In this document: piece by piece, positions 54,452 through 64,000 of the stretch
How the letters are laid out: every line of letters starts with the position of its first letter
Position numbering within the stretch: position 1 is the stretch's first letter
Assembly: GCA_014607495.2 (NCBI GenBank)
Contig: CP053161.1
Span: forward strand, 4,473,115-4,537,114
Reading direction: 5' to 3'
Length of the DNA stretch: 64,000 bases
Source: Carposina sasakii
Taxonomy: Eukaryota; Arthropoda; Insecta; Lepidoptera; Carposinidae
Position numbers and translations under genes: made by a program
The notes under the pieces: model-generated
The model's input: the letters and a program-made list of their open reading frames with translations, nothing else
Told to the model about the DNA's origin: nothing
Databases searched by the model: none

Positions 54452-55434
54452 CCTAAACGGCTTGGCGCATTTGAGCTTGAGAGGTATCAGCTTGTAGGGC
54501 TTATATATAAGGAATAACCTAAAATGGTAATCTACTTACGCAATGTTCGAATAACTAAACTCAATAGGCCTCAAGCATCTCGCTACCAGGGCATCATAAA
54601 TCGCAAAAGGCATCGGGAATCGTCAAATGGCGCGGACGAGATACATTTCAGATAGGGGGGAGCAGTGGAGCGCGGCCGGCGATTGCGTCTGTGTGCTGCG
54701 AACGACCACCAACGATTTATAGCGTGCTGGTACATGACGATATTTGAATCGTAGTTTCTAATAGAATCTATGGTGCAGCTTCTGTTATTTTATGCGTATC
54801 TGGTATTTATAGCATTGTATAATTAAAATAAGCATTCTAAATTAATAAGCTATAAGTATGTAACTTAATTAACTGTTTACCAGAATGGAGTATAAATTAA
54901 TAGCTCTTTACTTGAATTGAGTATAAATCTCTTTATGTAATTCCTTATCCATTTTCATTATCACAAACCAGCATTTACTAACCGTAGTATATAGAGTCTT
55001 ATGAGAGAAGTATCAAATCATTAATTACTAAATATACAACTGAGTCAAACTGCATAACGCCTTTTAGTAATCAATATCTACTAACATTAAACTAGTCAAC
55101 GTCTACTCGAACTAGTTGATCCAGGAGGAATGTCAATTAGTAATTAATCCCTGGTCGGTCACCATTGGATCTGATCACTGGAGCGTAAGTATTACGTCTC
55201 ATTGATATCTAGAACACCCCACATACGAGTAACATGACATGAGTTAGATGCACTTTTGTTAACCTTTGCTTGAAGACTCACCGTGATACAAAGGACTTTA
55301 AGCATTGTTTAAGCTAAACATTGCCTAAATACGACCGATGATTTATTCATTTTGTTGTCAAATGTCATTTTTAAAGAGTTTCTAAGTCTGTTAGTGTCTT
55401 CCACGTCTCTTTAAGAAACATTTTTTATCGGATT
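54452..55434. other. spacer, no gene seen
   Basis: AT-rich, nothing recognised. Confidence 0.45.
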
Positions 55435-55572
55435 CGTTTCCAACGGTAGCCTCACCCCTTACCACGTGGGACTTAATAGGCTAACTAGTGAAAAGTGGGT
55501 GTGTAATTGCACACTTCTGCCCAACTTCTATGGGGCATAATGGGCGTAACTATATGTATGCATGAATGTAAT
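55435..55572 (+). repeat. D repeat with TATG-like tail
   Basis: TCGTTTCCAACGGTAGCCTC, CTTACCACGTGGGACTTAAT, GCACACTTCTGCCCAACTTC and GGGCGTAACTATATGTATGC. Confidence 0.65.
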
Positions 55573-56001
55573 ATCAAATATACTAATATTATTATGTACG
55601 TTCTATTATAAAACAAACGATGACAAATCACGAGGGACACACGCTTGGCCTATTTGCGCATCTCGAGCTTATCTTCAGTGCGCCTGTATCTAGGGAGAAG
55701 TCTTCTTAAACCGGCTTTAGCCTAGGATTAATCCTGCCCTACATCCTCTTAAGAGACTGCGAGCATAGAGTATGTAATACAGTGGGTACACTCGTATCTG
55801 TGCAGGTTAACAAGTCAAATGTATAGCAAAGAAAATGTATGCTGTATAGGTATAAATTATGTTTGAGTGTGATACGGATATCGTTTTTTAGTTCATACTC
55901 GTACTAGTGTAACAATATGTTTAAATCCGATTGTGAATTCTAAAGTTCGGCAGTTCGACTACGTGTAGATAACATCAAAATATAGGTAGCGTTAATTGCA
56001 A

Positions 56002-56399
56002 TACAGGGTGTTTTTTTGTGGCCACCATTAACGAAGGGTGCGTACTCTATACATCAAATAAAGTAAGTTTATGCCAAAAAAAAAATGCTAGGATTTTTAT
56101 TTTATTTTTTGAAAAAAAAAATTATTACTTGATCTGGCGAAATTTATAGTGTCTATGTTATTTATAGTGTTTATGCTAGTTTTTTTATACACAGATATTA
56201 ATTATTTCTCGTGAAAAAATCTTGCTACGTGCGTCTATGTGCATTTATGCAGAAAAACGCAGTCTATTTACTCAACTTTGGACCCTAATATTTTGGAAAC
56301 CAGACACTTCCCAGGTATGCTTCCATGGAGAAAAATGATCGTGATGATGAGGAGATTCCGTAGTTTTCGGGAACGTTGACGACCAAAAATCATCCTGTA
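56002..56399 (+). mobile_element. M2 MITE, complete
   Basis: TACAGGGTGTTTTTTTGTGG to GACGACCAAAAATCATCCTGTA (last 22 bases; key end CATCCTGTA). 398 bp, with TA at both ends. Internal TTAACGAAGGGTGCGTACTC and CTTCCATGGAGAAAAATGAT. Reference copy for the family. Confidence 0.85.
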
Positions 56400-56512
56400 T
56401 ATGCTATCTCTTTCGATCAACATGGACTCAACTAAACAAGAACTTAATTATAAACGGTAAAAATTATCATCAATCAAATTAAAAATGGTTATTAGATCAC
56501 AGTGGATATCGA

Positions 56513-56692
56513 ACGAGGCCGTGGGTATCGTACGAAGCGATGAAGGGTTTCCGGGAGGTGGACAGCAGCGCCTCCCGTGCTGACAACATACAAACAGCGG
56601 TCATCGACCCGCCTGCCCAGGGTGGTGACTTTAGGCGAATACCTCCATGGCAGTACACAGTACGTCAGCAGTAGACCGCAATAGGCTGATGA
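56513..56692 (+). mobile_element. RTE-like LINE 3' end, diverged
   Basis: CCGTGGGTATCGTACGAAGC, TTTCCGGGAGGTGGACAGCA, CGCCTGCCCAGGGTGGTGAC and GACCGCAATAGGCTGATGAC. Confidence 0.65.
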
Positions 56693-57146
56693 CGATTAGA
56701 TCACAGTATACTGACGAATCTCTAAAACCGTGGGGATAAGACAACAGACCATGACGTATTTCATAGATTTTCCAGTAGGTACTTATCCATGATCGAAACT
56801 CTCTGCGGTATTTACTCTATGCCCTTCCAGAGCTAAAGGACTCTCCTCGTCATAGATTCTCAGCATAAGTCACCATGCTAATCCGCTAACTCCCTGTCAC
56901 TTAATTCCATGCATTTACATTAATTATGCCGCGGACCCTTGTTTTGCAGACTGTATCGAACCTTGCTGAAAATTACTTTTGTAAATGGAAAATGCTCCAA
57001 GAAAAGTCTATAGCGAAGTATTATATCTGTGGTTTATAGATTAATGCATATATATATATATATATAAACCTAAACTATTTAGCTGAGCCTGTAGAAAATA
57101 GTATTTATAATTATGATGTTATGACATTTAGTTTGACGTAGGTATT

Positions 57147-57315
57147 AAGGTGGGTTCCCACGGTGCGTGATTTCGCGGACGGACGCGGACGCGCCGACGG
57201 CTACGGACGGACGCGCACCACGGACGCGTCTGTATTACCACGGACGCTCCGTTTCCCACGGATGCGGGCTGGTGCGCGTCCGTCCGTAATATCACACACC
57301 GTGGGAACCCACCTT
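57147..57315. mobile_element. GC-rich inverted-repeat element (CGGACG words)
   Basis: AAGGTGGGTTCCCACGGTG at the left and CACACCGTGGGAACCCACCT at the right are inverted. The interior is rich in CGGACGGACGCG and its inverse. 169 bp, strikingly GC-rich for this AT-rich region. Opposed open frames over it are symmetry artefacts. Confidence 0.75.
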
Positions 57316-58388
57316 TATATCTGGGGCCCAACGAGCCAAAAACAAAGCGCAAAGGGGCTACCTACCTTTTTTGAATTATTTTGTAGTTTTTTTCAACCTA
57401 CTGTTCTTTTAGGTGTGCTTCAAAACCTTTTTATATTGCTAAATCACCGATTATTAACCAATTACAAGTAAATACCCAGAAAATAGCAGAAACACGCGTT
57501 TTTAAAACACCAATCAAACCCCCGGAAATATGACGAAAATAAAGATAAGGGCTGTAAAAGGAGATTCACTCGTAGATCCTATTAGAGATAACACTAGCCC
57601 TCATTTATGGTCCATCAAAAAGTAGATAAAACAATGTTTATCAAAATCTAGCTGGAGCTTCCAGTGGGCAGTAAAACTTGAAGAATAGCTGACTGAGCAC
57701 TTATTTTACACTTGTACTCGAGAATGTGTCTTGTCTATATTTTTATTATAAAGATGTATCATTTGTGATTTTGTTACTTTACACAATGGTGTACAGACAG
57801 AATGGGTATATTTGTACATGGTTTGTACAATTTTCAAAAATAGGAAATTGACAATAAAACGACAATTTGTTCGTTCGAGAAACCGGCGCAGTGATTACCA
57901 GTAATGCGAAAAGTAAAATTTGAAACATGAAATTCCAACTCAATGAGAACGACATTTCGGTGTGTTTGAGGATATTTATATGAAGGTAAAGTTTATTACA
58001 GGAACAGAAAAGGTCAAAGTTCGTTTTCAAATGTTTTGACATAATTATCTTATGAAGCTTATTTGTATGATTTTGTATATTAAATTACAGTCTATTCACG
58101 GGCTCCCTTTCTGAGTATTTCATGCGAAGTTTTGCCGTTCTGTCATACGATTCATACCTAAAAGTCTTCTTGATTGAACATTTCTGGGAAACATTTCCCT
58201 TGGCATATTACGTGTGAAGTTTGACGTACCTGAAACAAAGTAGAATTTATATTAAATTACTATAAGATAAATATAATGATGTGTACATAATAAACATGGA
58301 GAACGTTTTAATGGAGGGAGTAACGCATTGAGTAGGATCACAGAGTAGGATACATAAACTGACAGATTTATAAACGCACATCTATAGA
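57316..58388. other. spacer, no gene seen
   Basis: AT-rich; nothing recognised. Confidence 0.45.
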
Positions 58389-58528
58389 CTCCCTTTATTA
58401 CCTAACTAGCAAAAGCAAAGCGATAGCGAAAACTGTACAAAATTTCGCTGAATTTCAAAAGAATTTTGATATTTCAACACGATTATTGTACAATTTTCGC
58501 TTTCGCATTGCTTCTGCTTTGTTTTTAT
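58389..58528. mobile_element. P palindromic MITE, shortened
   Basis: CTCCCTTTATTACCTAACTA, GCAAAAGCAAAGCGATAGCG and the inverse TTCGCTTTCGCATTGCTTCT. The right terminus is lost at the junction with an FBR fragment. Confidence 0.65.
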
Positions 58529-58537
58529 CCGTCAAGG

Positions 58538-58655
58538 GTACGCCCACCGCCGGGCCCTACACCCTCCGCTGAACACAAAACTACTACAGTCGCAACGAGA
58601 AGCCAGATCCAAGCACCCAGCATGCAAACATACATAAGTGCTAATCCGAAAATCA
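58538..58655 (-). mobile_element. FBR fragment
   Basis: ACGCCCACCGCCGGGCCCTA, ACACCCTCCGCTGA, AACGAGAAGCCAGATCCAAG and CACCCAGCATGCAAACATAC: antisense arm only, diverged. Confidence 0.6.
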
Positions 58656-58667
58656 ATTGATAATTTA

Positions 58668-58760
58668 AAGCACGGTTTGCGAGAAGTCGTGAGTTCAAAT
58701 CTCACTCGGGTGTAAATTTTTCTTTCATTTTTTTTTTTTTGATAATTTTATGTTAATGTT
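58668..58760 (+). mobile_element. S1 SINE, 3' part
   Basis: GCACGGTTTGCGAGAAGTCG, TGAGTTCAAATCTCACTCGG and TTGATAATTTTATG. Confidence 0.6.
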
Positions 58761-58897
58761 GTTTTTTTATTACAAGAATACGTAATCAGCCTGCCGATTA
58801 GATGCAAATACGAGTAGCTAAGCACTAAGATGTAGGAACCCGCTAAGAAAGGATTCTAAAAACGCAGAAAAGTCATGGGCGTCCGCTACTTAGATTA

Positions 58898-59158
58898 TAC
58901 AGGGTGTAACAGAAAGGGTATGTTAAGCGAAAATCTGTATAAATAGCCCACTATAGAGAACCTATTTCCAAAATTTGAAACTCGAAATCACATTTTTATT
59001 TTTCAAGATTGTATGAAAATTCCTGAGATATTTAAAAATTCTCCATACTATCGGGAAAAATAAACATGTGATTTCGGATCTCAAATTTTGTGGATAGGTT
59101 CTCTATAGTGGGCTATTTACATAGCTTTTTTGTTACACCCTTTTTGTTACACCCTGTA
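58898..59158. mobile_element. M1 palindromic MITE, right end rearranged
   Basis: TACAGGGTGTAACAGAAAGG to TTTTTGTTACACCCTGTA. At the right end TTTTTGTTACACCC is duplicated and GCTTAACATACC is lost. Confidence 0.8.
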
Positions 59159-59526
59159 TAATACTATGCTAATATTACATGCTCTACGTAGCCCGAATGC
59201 GGTTGTCAGCTTGTTAGTATATCCTAATTTAGACCCGAAACTACCTATAGCTTATTTAACGCACTGTTTATATTTCAAGTATCAATGTAAACTTCCTCTA
59301 GGAATCGAACCGCAACTTCACTGTATCCATATTGAGTAAGCGGTATTTCAGGATCCCATATCGTAAACTAAACCCCACTTAATTTAATACACCATTGGGC
59401 GTTTTTACACTTGACGGCATGGCCACGACACGACCACGACTTTTCATCATCTAATGGGCGTTTTTGCACTAAACGACACGAAAACGACACGACCACGACA
59501 TTTTGTCATTTACTATGGGAGTCCGT

Positions 59527-59702
59527 TCCCCTTATTACCTAACTAGCAAAAGCAAAGCGATAGCGAAAATTGTACAAAAATCGCTGATTGCTTGTCAAAT
59601 TCGTATCACGTAAAATGAATTTCAAAGGAACTTTGACATTTCAAGGCGAATATTGTACAATTTTGGCTATATCTATTATTGCTTTAACGTAATCAGGGGG
59701 CG
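59527..59702. mobile_element. P palindromic MITE
   Basis: TTCCCCTTATTACCTAACTA to ACGTAATCAGGGGGCG. Left arm intact, right arm degraded (TTGGCTATATCTATTATTGC). Confidence 0.7.
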
Positions 59703-59734
59703 TGTCTAGTGGAAAAACGAGCCATATTGAAATA

Positions 59735-60427
59735 AAAAAGCGGGTGGGGCTGTGTCGGGGCACACGGCCGTTGGTTTTAACGTGAAACGTCTATGTTAGC
59801 GAATCGCTTTTAAAGTAAAAGATTGAAATGAAAACAAGATGGACGCTGTTTTAAGTATTTTAATAAAAAAGAACAGGTACGTAATAGAAACATAAATTAC
59901 TCGGCGCCGGACATTGGGGTACCTGTGCGTGGCCCATAGCCCCCTCTTTGTAACGCTAGCCTTAATTTATATTTCTGGCTGGCTCTTGGACGCGCTGAGG
60001 CCGACATAGCAAATGTTTATATATTTATTGTCACTTTCTGGTTATTTTAAATATAAATACTGTCCAAATTACACTTATTTTTGTATAAATAAATCGGTTC
60101 AAATAAACTTGACAAACACACGAAAGAATCACCACGCTATAAAGTCGGAGTCACGAGTTACACTGAATAGAAACAAGCGTGAGCGCCGGTTTCGCACAGT
60201 TATCGCAGTATCCCTCCCCCGCCGCCCCGCTTGACCCCGACACGAACTCAATGTCATAACAGCGAGCTGACTATATAAGTGAAATATTTACACCACATTT
60301 TTGTTTCTAAGACTAATAGTTTTTTAATTATTAAGGTACGATGATATAGACCTTTTCGTTACGGTCCAGTTTTTAAACCTGGTACCCGTATGTTTCGGCG
60401 CGATTTTAAAGACGTTTCACGTCAAAA
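59735..60427. mobile_element. TIR element, copy 2
   Basis: Same ends as 52887-53681. It lacks the Helitron but has a 109-bp block at about 59897-60005 (TTACTCGGCGCCGGACATTG to GCGCTGAGGCCGAC) absent from copy 1. Apart from these blocks the two copies differ at only scattered bases. Confidence 0.8.
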
Positions 60428-60613
60428 GTTCCAATTGTCACCACTGGGGACGAATGAAACTTTTTTCCCACTCGTACCCAGTGGGGACAGGTGGGGACGA
60501 CCGGGAATATTACATATACTATTTAACTGCATACATACTATTTAAGACATTTTTGCTTTTAAAAAAGTCGTGGTCCTGTCGTGGTTGTGTCGTCTAATCG
60601 AAAAACGCCTATT

Positions 60614-61539
60614 AGCCAAGACCTAAAAAGTTCAAACGTCCGTCAGTGACACCGAATCAATTTAATTTTCAACGAACAGATAAATCTCGACGACGAATGC
60701 ATAAACACGTGTGTCAATCAGTATCTACTTTATTTGAACGACCTACTTGTGCCATGGAGCTGTAGGTAAATGTGGAGTCAACAGTCTTAACAAATTAATG
60801 GAGTTATCGCGACTGTAATATGTAGGTGTATGTAACTGAAATCATAATTATGTAAGTGCTGTTTTTAACAACTTATAAGAAATAAATAAGTAGTTTCCTG
60901 TGATCGTAGTCATAAGTTGTCATATTCGGAGACTGTATTACCTGGTTGTGGGTGAACACCAGTAGATTAATATCTATTCAACCCGAAAATAATGGGCTAA
61001 TATCCATTCACGTGCCTTAATTAGACAGAGATAGTTTATTAGTATTTCTAAGGACCACTTGTAGTTAATGCTAAATCTATATTTAAATTTAATTAAGAAA
61101 TGCCTTCTTGCTTTATTAATTATCTATCATAAACAAAAAGAGCTGCCATGTTTTCATAGATTTATATATTTACTATAAGTGGCCCTAAATAAGAGAGAAT
61201 ATAAGACGTATAGTAACATGAATTTGCTTCAACAAGGTATTAAGACAGTTGACTCCAGTTTAACCCACAGCTCCGTGACTTGTACACGTGGGGCCACTAT
61301 TCCGAGTTAGCAGGATATTCGCAATCTATATAACAAACGGCTGCCAAGAATAGAGATTTGTACAATAAAAATAACGGTTTGGTAAGGTGCGCGACATGGC
61401 GAGGTAGTGGCCGCCTGTTACACCATATAGTAATCATGTGCAACACTGTTGTATTTAATATGTACGTATAGGTAATATTAGAAGATTTCTTGTGCTAATG
61501 CGAGGCATTAAAATGTAACGTACGTACATATTTAGAAGA
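60614..61539. other. spacer, no gene seen
   Basis: AT-rich, nothing recognised. Confidence 0.45.
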
Positions 61540-61762
61540 TTTCCTGTGCTGATACGGGGCTTCACTAGAATACATCAGGTGCGTCTTCTTTCGTGCATGT
61601 CGTGAGAGTTGACTGAGGAACTCGGGCATTATCTCGGGCTAGCAACTTGTCACTGATCATTGGCATCTTTCCCCTGTGCTAAAGTGGCTGTGAAATCTCC
61701 TTTTTTATCCTGCAGTTCTGGCTACCCCATTTCGCTAACACAGTCGCGTCTATAGGTAATGT
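61540..61762 (+). repeat. B repeat
   Basis: CTGATACGGGGCTTCACTAG, CGTGCATGTCGTGAGAGTTG, GATCATTGGCATCTTTCCCC and CTGCAGTTCTGGCTACCCCA. Confidence 0.7.
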
Positions 61763-61764
61763 AA

Positions 61765-62143
61765 ACTGGGTGTAAAAAGACAACTTTGTTCTTTTAATAC
61801 CTTGTATTCTTTGTAACATCACGATCATTTTTTTCTAAGGAAGCACCCCTGGAAAACCACGGGTTTACAAGATATTGAGGTCCAAAGCTACAGGAATATC
61901 AGCATTTTTTTTTAAATAAATCCATCTGGAAACAGTTAACAAACATTTATTTTAAAGACACCATATTAATATTTAAAAATGTTAGTTTTGTGGGTACATT
62001 TGTCAATGGAATACATTGCTTGCAATAAAAAAAAACATTTTTTTTTTTCATTTCCCAGGGTTGGTTCCATAGAAAAAAATTATCGTTACGTTACAAAGAA
62101 TACGAGGTATTAAAATAACAACGTTGTCTTTTTACACCCTGCA
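61765..62143. mobile_element. M4 MITE with long terminal inverted repeats
   Basis: ACTGGGTGTAAAAAGACAAC...CCTTGTATTCTTTGTAAC on the left, and the inverse GTTACAAAGAATACGAGGTA...TTTTTACACCCTGCA on the right: arms of about 53 bp with a few mismatches. The interior shares ATCACGATCATTTTT and AAGCACCCCTGG wording with M2, so the two are probably related. Non-coding. Confidence 0.75.
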
Positions 62144-62271
62144 TGTAATATTAGAAGATGGAGTACACCCAAGATTTTTGCTATGGGTAATGTACGAGTA
62201 TGATAGATATAACCTGACCCAGATTTACGAGTACACACACTCCTAGCATCATCTTACAAAACAAATCAACA

Positions 62272-62499
62272 ATTAAGCCTCGAGCACACCGGATGCGTAT
62301 GCGTCCACATAAGCGTAGACGTACACGTACCTCTGAATTTAATGTATGGAACTGTCACCGCTTGACGTCTATGCTTACGTCTACGCATACGCATCCGGTC
62401 CGCCCGTCCCTATACAGTTCCATACATTACAACTCAGAGATACGTGTACGTCTACGCTTACGTGCACGCATACGCATCCGGTGTGCTCGAAGCTTTAAT
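62272..62499. mobile_element. GC-rich inverted-repeat element (GCATACGCATCCGG words)
   Basis: ATTAAGCCTCGAGCACACCG at the left and CGGTGTGCTCGAAGCTTTAA at the right are inverted. GCATACGCATCCGG occurs as an inverted word at 62289, and direct near 62385 and 62468. 228 bp, with many TACGTCTACGC words. A 98-codon frame across it (Arg/His-rich) reflects this composition. Confidence 0.75.
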
Positions 62500-63181
62500 C
62501 ATACCCGAGTCATTAGAGTCATGTTCATTATCTCGAAAGAGGGCATACAGAAGCAACCAAATTACCCACTTTTCACATTTCAAGCTTAAGGTGGAGTGAG
62601 CCTACCGCCGACTTTCGACCACAACCTAAAGACCGGTAATGAACGATGAAATTCTAAATGTAAGTAAATGTTACACGCATCACCGTGTGTCTATGATATC
62701 CCGATGACGTGCCCCCGTCATCGCGTACAAGTTGTTTTGAACCAGATTAGTGTCAGCGGTGACGTGCCTATTTTTAGATGGTTTATTTTTTTACAACCGC
62801 ATAATGAGATAACTTTTTGTATGGATATTAATTAGATCATGTTTTTGCGTGAGCTTTATTCGTGACTCTCACTTTTCATTATCTGATTGGTGAGTGGATA
62901 GGAGTTCTGAATGTTGTAAAAAGAAGCGAAAAAATAATTGTAGTAAGTACCGCAATTTGTGGAATATGTAGGTAACGCTTGTAAATGGTTTGACTTCATT
63001 TGAACATTAGAAAAAGGTAGGTGACAAGATGTCTTATTGAGCGAGGAAAAAAGTTTTTCCGAAGGGGTTTAACGAGTTTCGACAGTAAAAAATCAAACAA
63101 CTCAAAAATTTTACTACTAAATTTTTCAAAAACGAATCGTGTTGTAAAATTAAAGTGATTTTTATTAAATACATTCATACA
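62500..63181. other. spacer, no gene seen
   Basis: AT-rich. The reverse frame at 62996-63190 (Phe/Lys-rich) has no motif. Confidence 0.45.
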
Positions 63182-63392
63182 AACATACATACAATATAAT
63201 ATATAATCACGCCTTTATCCCTTACGGGGAAGGCAGAGCACCAAGGGCACCATAGGACCACATAGTGCCACTTCTGACCCATTTTGAGGGTATGGTTGAG
63301 ATGTACAAGTTCGGTTAGTAGTGACAGGTGGTCAGCCCATCGCCTACAATACACCAAGACTCTCTTGTCCCTCTACTGACTTGTACAGTATG
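63182..63392 (-). repeat. A repeat
   Basis: ATACATACAATATAATATAT, AATCACGCCTTTATCCCTTA, GCCACTTCTGACCCATTTTG and CAGCCCATCGCCTACAATAC, then CTCTTGTCCCTCTACTGACT as at 51421. Confidence 0.75.
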
Positions 63393-63799
63393 CCCGGGAA
63401 GAGAAGCAGCTGTAGTATTATACTTTTTTTTTTCACTCCCAGAGTAGTATAGAATTTTATTAAATGGACCTTATATTACAAACCTAAACTAACTGTGTTT
63501 TTTTAATAAAGGCTATATGTCAAACGCGTTCACGAATCAACGATAAAAAAATTTGCAATCATTTTTTTTCCCAATTGGTGTGAAGAAAGCCAAGTTGCAG
63601 TATCGGCGAGACCGCTGCGCCTCTGCCAAATTATTAACATAAACACCTCGAGAGTCGACTTACTAGCCGTATAGGGCCACACTCTCGGGATCTTATAGGT
63701 ACGTTTAATATTATAAGCCTACATATTGATGCGATATAGGTATTTCCAGATTCTATACATGGAAGTTAGTGTTGATAAAAATCATAATTAAACATTACA

Positions 63800-63900
63800 T
63801 ACACACACACACACACCGTTATGTTCCTTAAAAATGGGGTAGCCGAACTGCAAGACCATAGAGGAGACCCCACAACCATGTTTAACATAACGGTATATGA
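63800..63900 (-). repeat. B repeat 3' end beside (CA)n
   Basis: ACATACACACACACACACAC then AAAAATGGGGTAGCCGAACT, GCAAGACCATAGAGGAGACC and CACAACCATGTTTAACATAA, the reverse B tail. Confidence 0.55.
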
Positions 63901-63911
63901 GAAAAAATATC

Positions 63912-64000
63912 ATAGGAGACCTTTATCAACGCAATAGGACCCAAAACGATGATTATTGGAATTTTTGTCTGTTTGTCGGTTTGTCTGTTTGTCTGTTCGT
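63912..64000 (+). mobile_element. unfinished repeat at window end
   Basis: ATAGGAGACCTTTATCAACG and GGACCCAAAACGATGATTAT match the odd interior of the Helitron at 48427-48631. A GTTTGTCTGTTTGTCTG run follows. Cut by the window edge. Confidence 0.5.

Larger units (their letters stand above)
59393..60613. mobile_element. outer foldback element holding nested elements
   Basis: Left arms TTGGGCGTTTTTACACTTGA (59393-59444) and a second, similar arm 59452-59507. The right arm 60562-60613 is their inverse (AAAAAGTCGTGGTCCTGTCG to GAAAAACGCCTATTA). Arms about 50 bp. Between them lie a P MITE and a TIR element, so the outer element served as target more than once. Confidence 0.65.

Noticed and set aside
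57128..57471. Opposed Arg-rich open frames
   Set aside because: Produced by the symmetric GC-rich inverted repeat and not by coding sequence.

Overview
This window reads as nuclear DNA from a moth or butterfly (Lepidoptera). It is AT-rich and almost wholly built from interspersed repeats. The signatures are lepidopteran in style: Helitron-like elements beginning near CTACTAATATTATAAA and ending CTAGT, RTE-type LINE ends carrying GCAGTCCACTGCTGGACGTA, tRNA-headed SINEs, many short inverted-repeat (MITE-like) elements with CAGGGTG ends, and repeats that end in (TATG)n. I found no open frame that looks like a host protein gene and no convincing free-standing tRNA or rRNA gene. Everything with coding potential is from retrotransposons.

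The centrepiece is one complete non-LTR retrotransposon at 33127-38381. It has an intact ORF1 (coiled coil plus a domain resembling the baculovirus FP protein family) and an intact ORF2 (endonuclease plus reverse transcriptase). It ends in an (ATTT/ATT)n tail and is bracketed by a perfect 92-bp target-site duplication (33035-33126 and 38382-38473). It looks recent and possibly still competent.

Family labels used below are mine. M1 = about 265-bp palindromic MITE, TACAGGGTGTAAC end. M2 = about 400-bp element with TACAGGGTG/CACCCTGTA ends and a TTAACGAAGGGT motif. M3 = longer element ending GTCACAAACACCCTGTA. M4 = 379-bp element with arms of about 50 bp. A, B, C, D = repeats whose 3' ends run into (TATG)n. 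FBR = foldback retroposon starting TTCACTATGGG and ending AATTTCATTT. P = palindromic MITE with GCAAAAGCAAAGCGATAGCG arms. S1, S2, S3 = tRNA-headed SINEs. Hel = Helitron-like element.

Layout. 1-6.7 kb: M2, M3 and M4-like ends with nested LINE and SINE pieces. 6.7-14.2 kb: Hel, A, B, C, FBR, RTE and M1 copies. 14.3-22 kb: an unusual AT-rich foldback element, a hairpin with a (CA)n loop, long unannotated spacer and a 41-bp minisatellite. 22-29.7 kb: S2 and S3 SINEs, RTE ends, an FBR copy, and two Helitron-like elements end to end, one with an internal minisatellite. 30.4-32.2 kb: two M2 copies. 33-38.5 kb: the intact LINE. 39-52 kb: M3, M1, SINEs, a large FBR palindrome, an RTE ORF2 remnant and a 5'-truncated jockey-like LINE. 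52-60.6 kb: two hAT MITEs with 8-bp duplications, and two copies of a TIR element, one interrupted by a Helitron-like element and one lying inside a nest of MITEs. 61-64 kb: B, M4, a GC-rich inverted repeat and A. Nested pairs in the window allow filled and empty sites to be compared directly.
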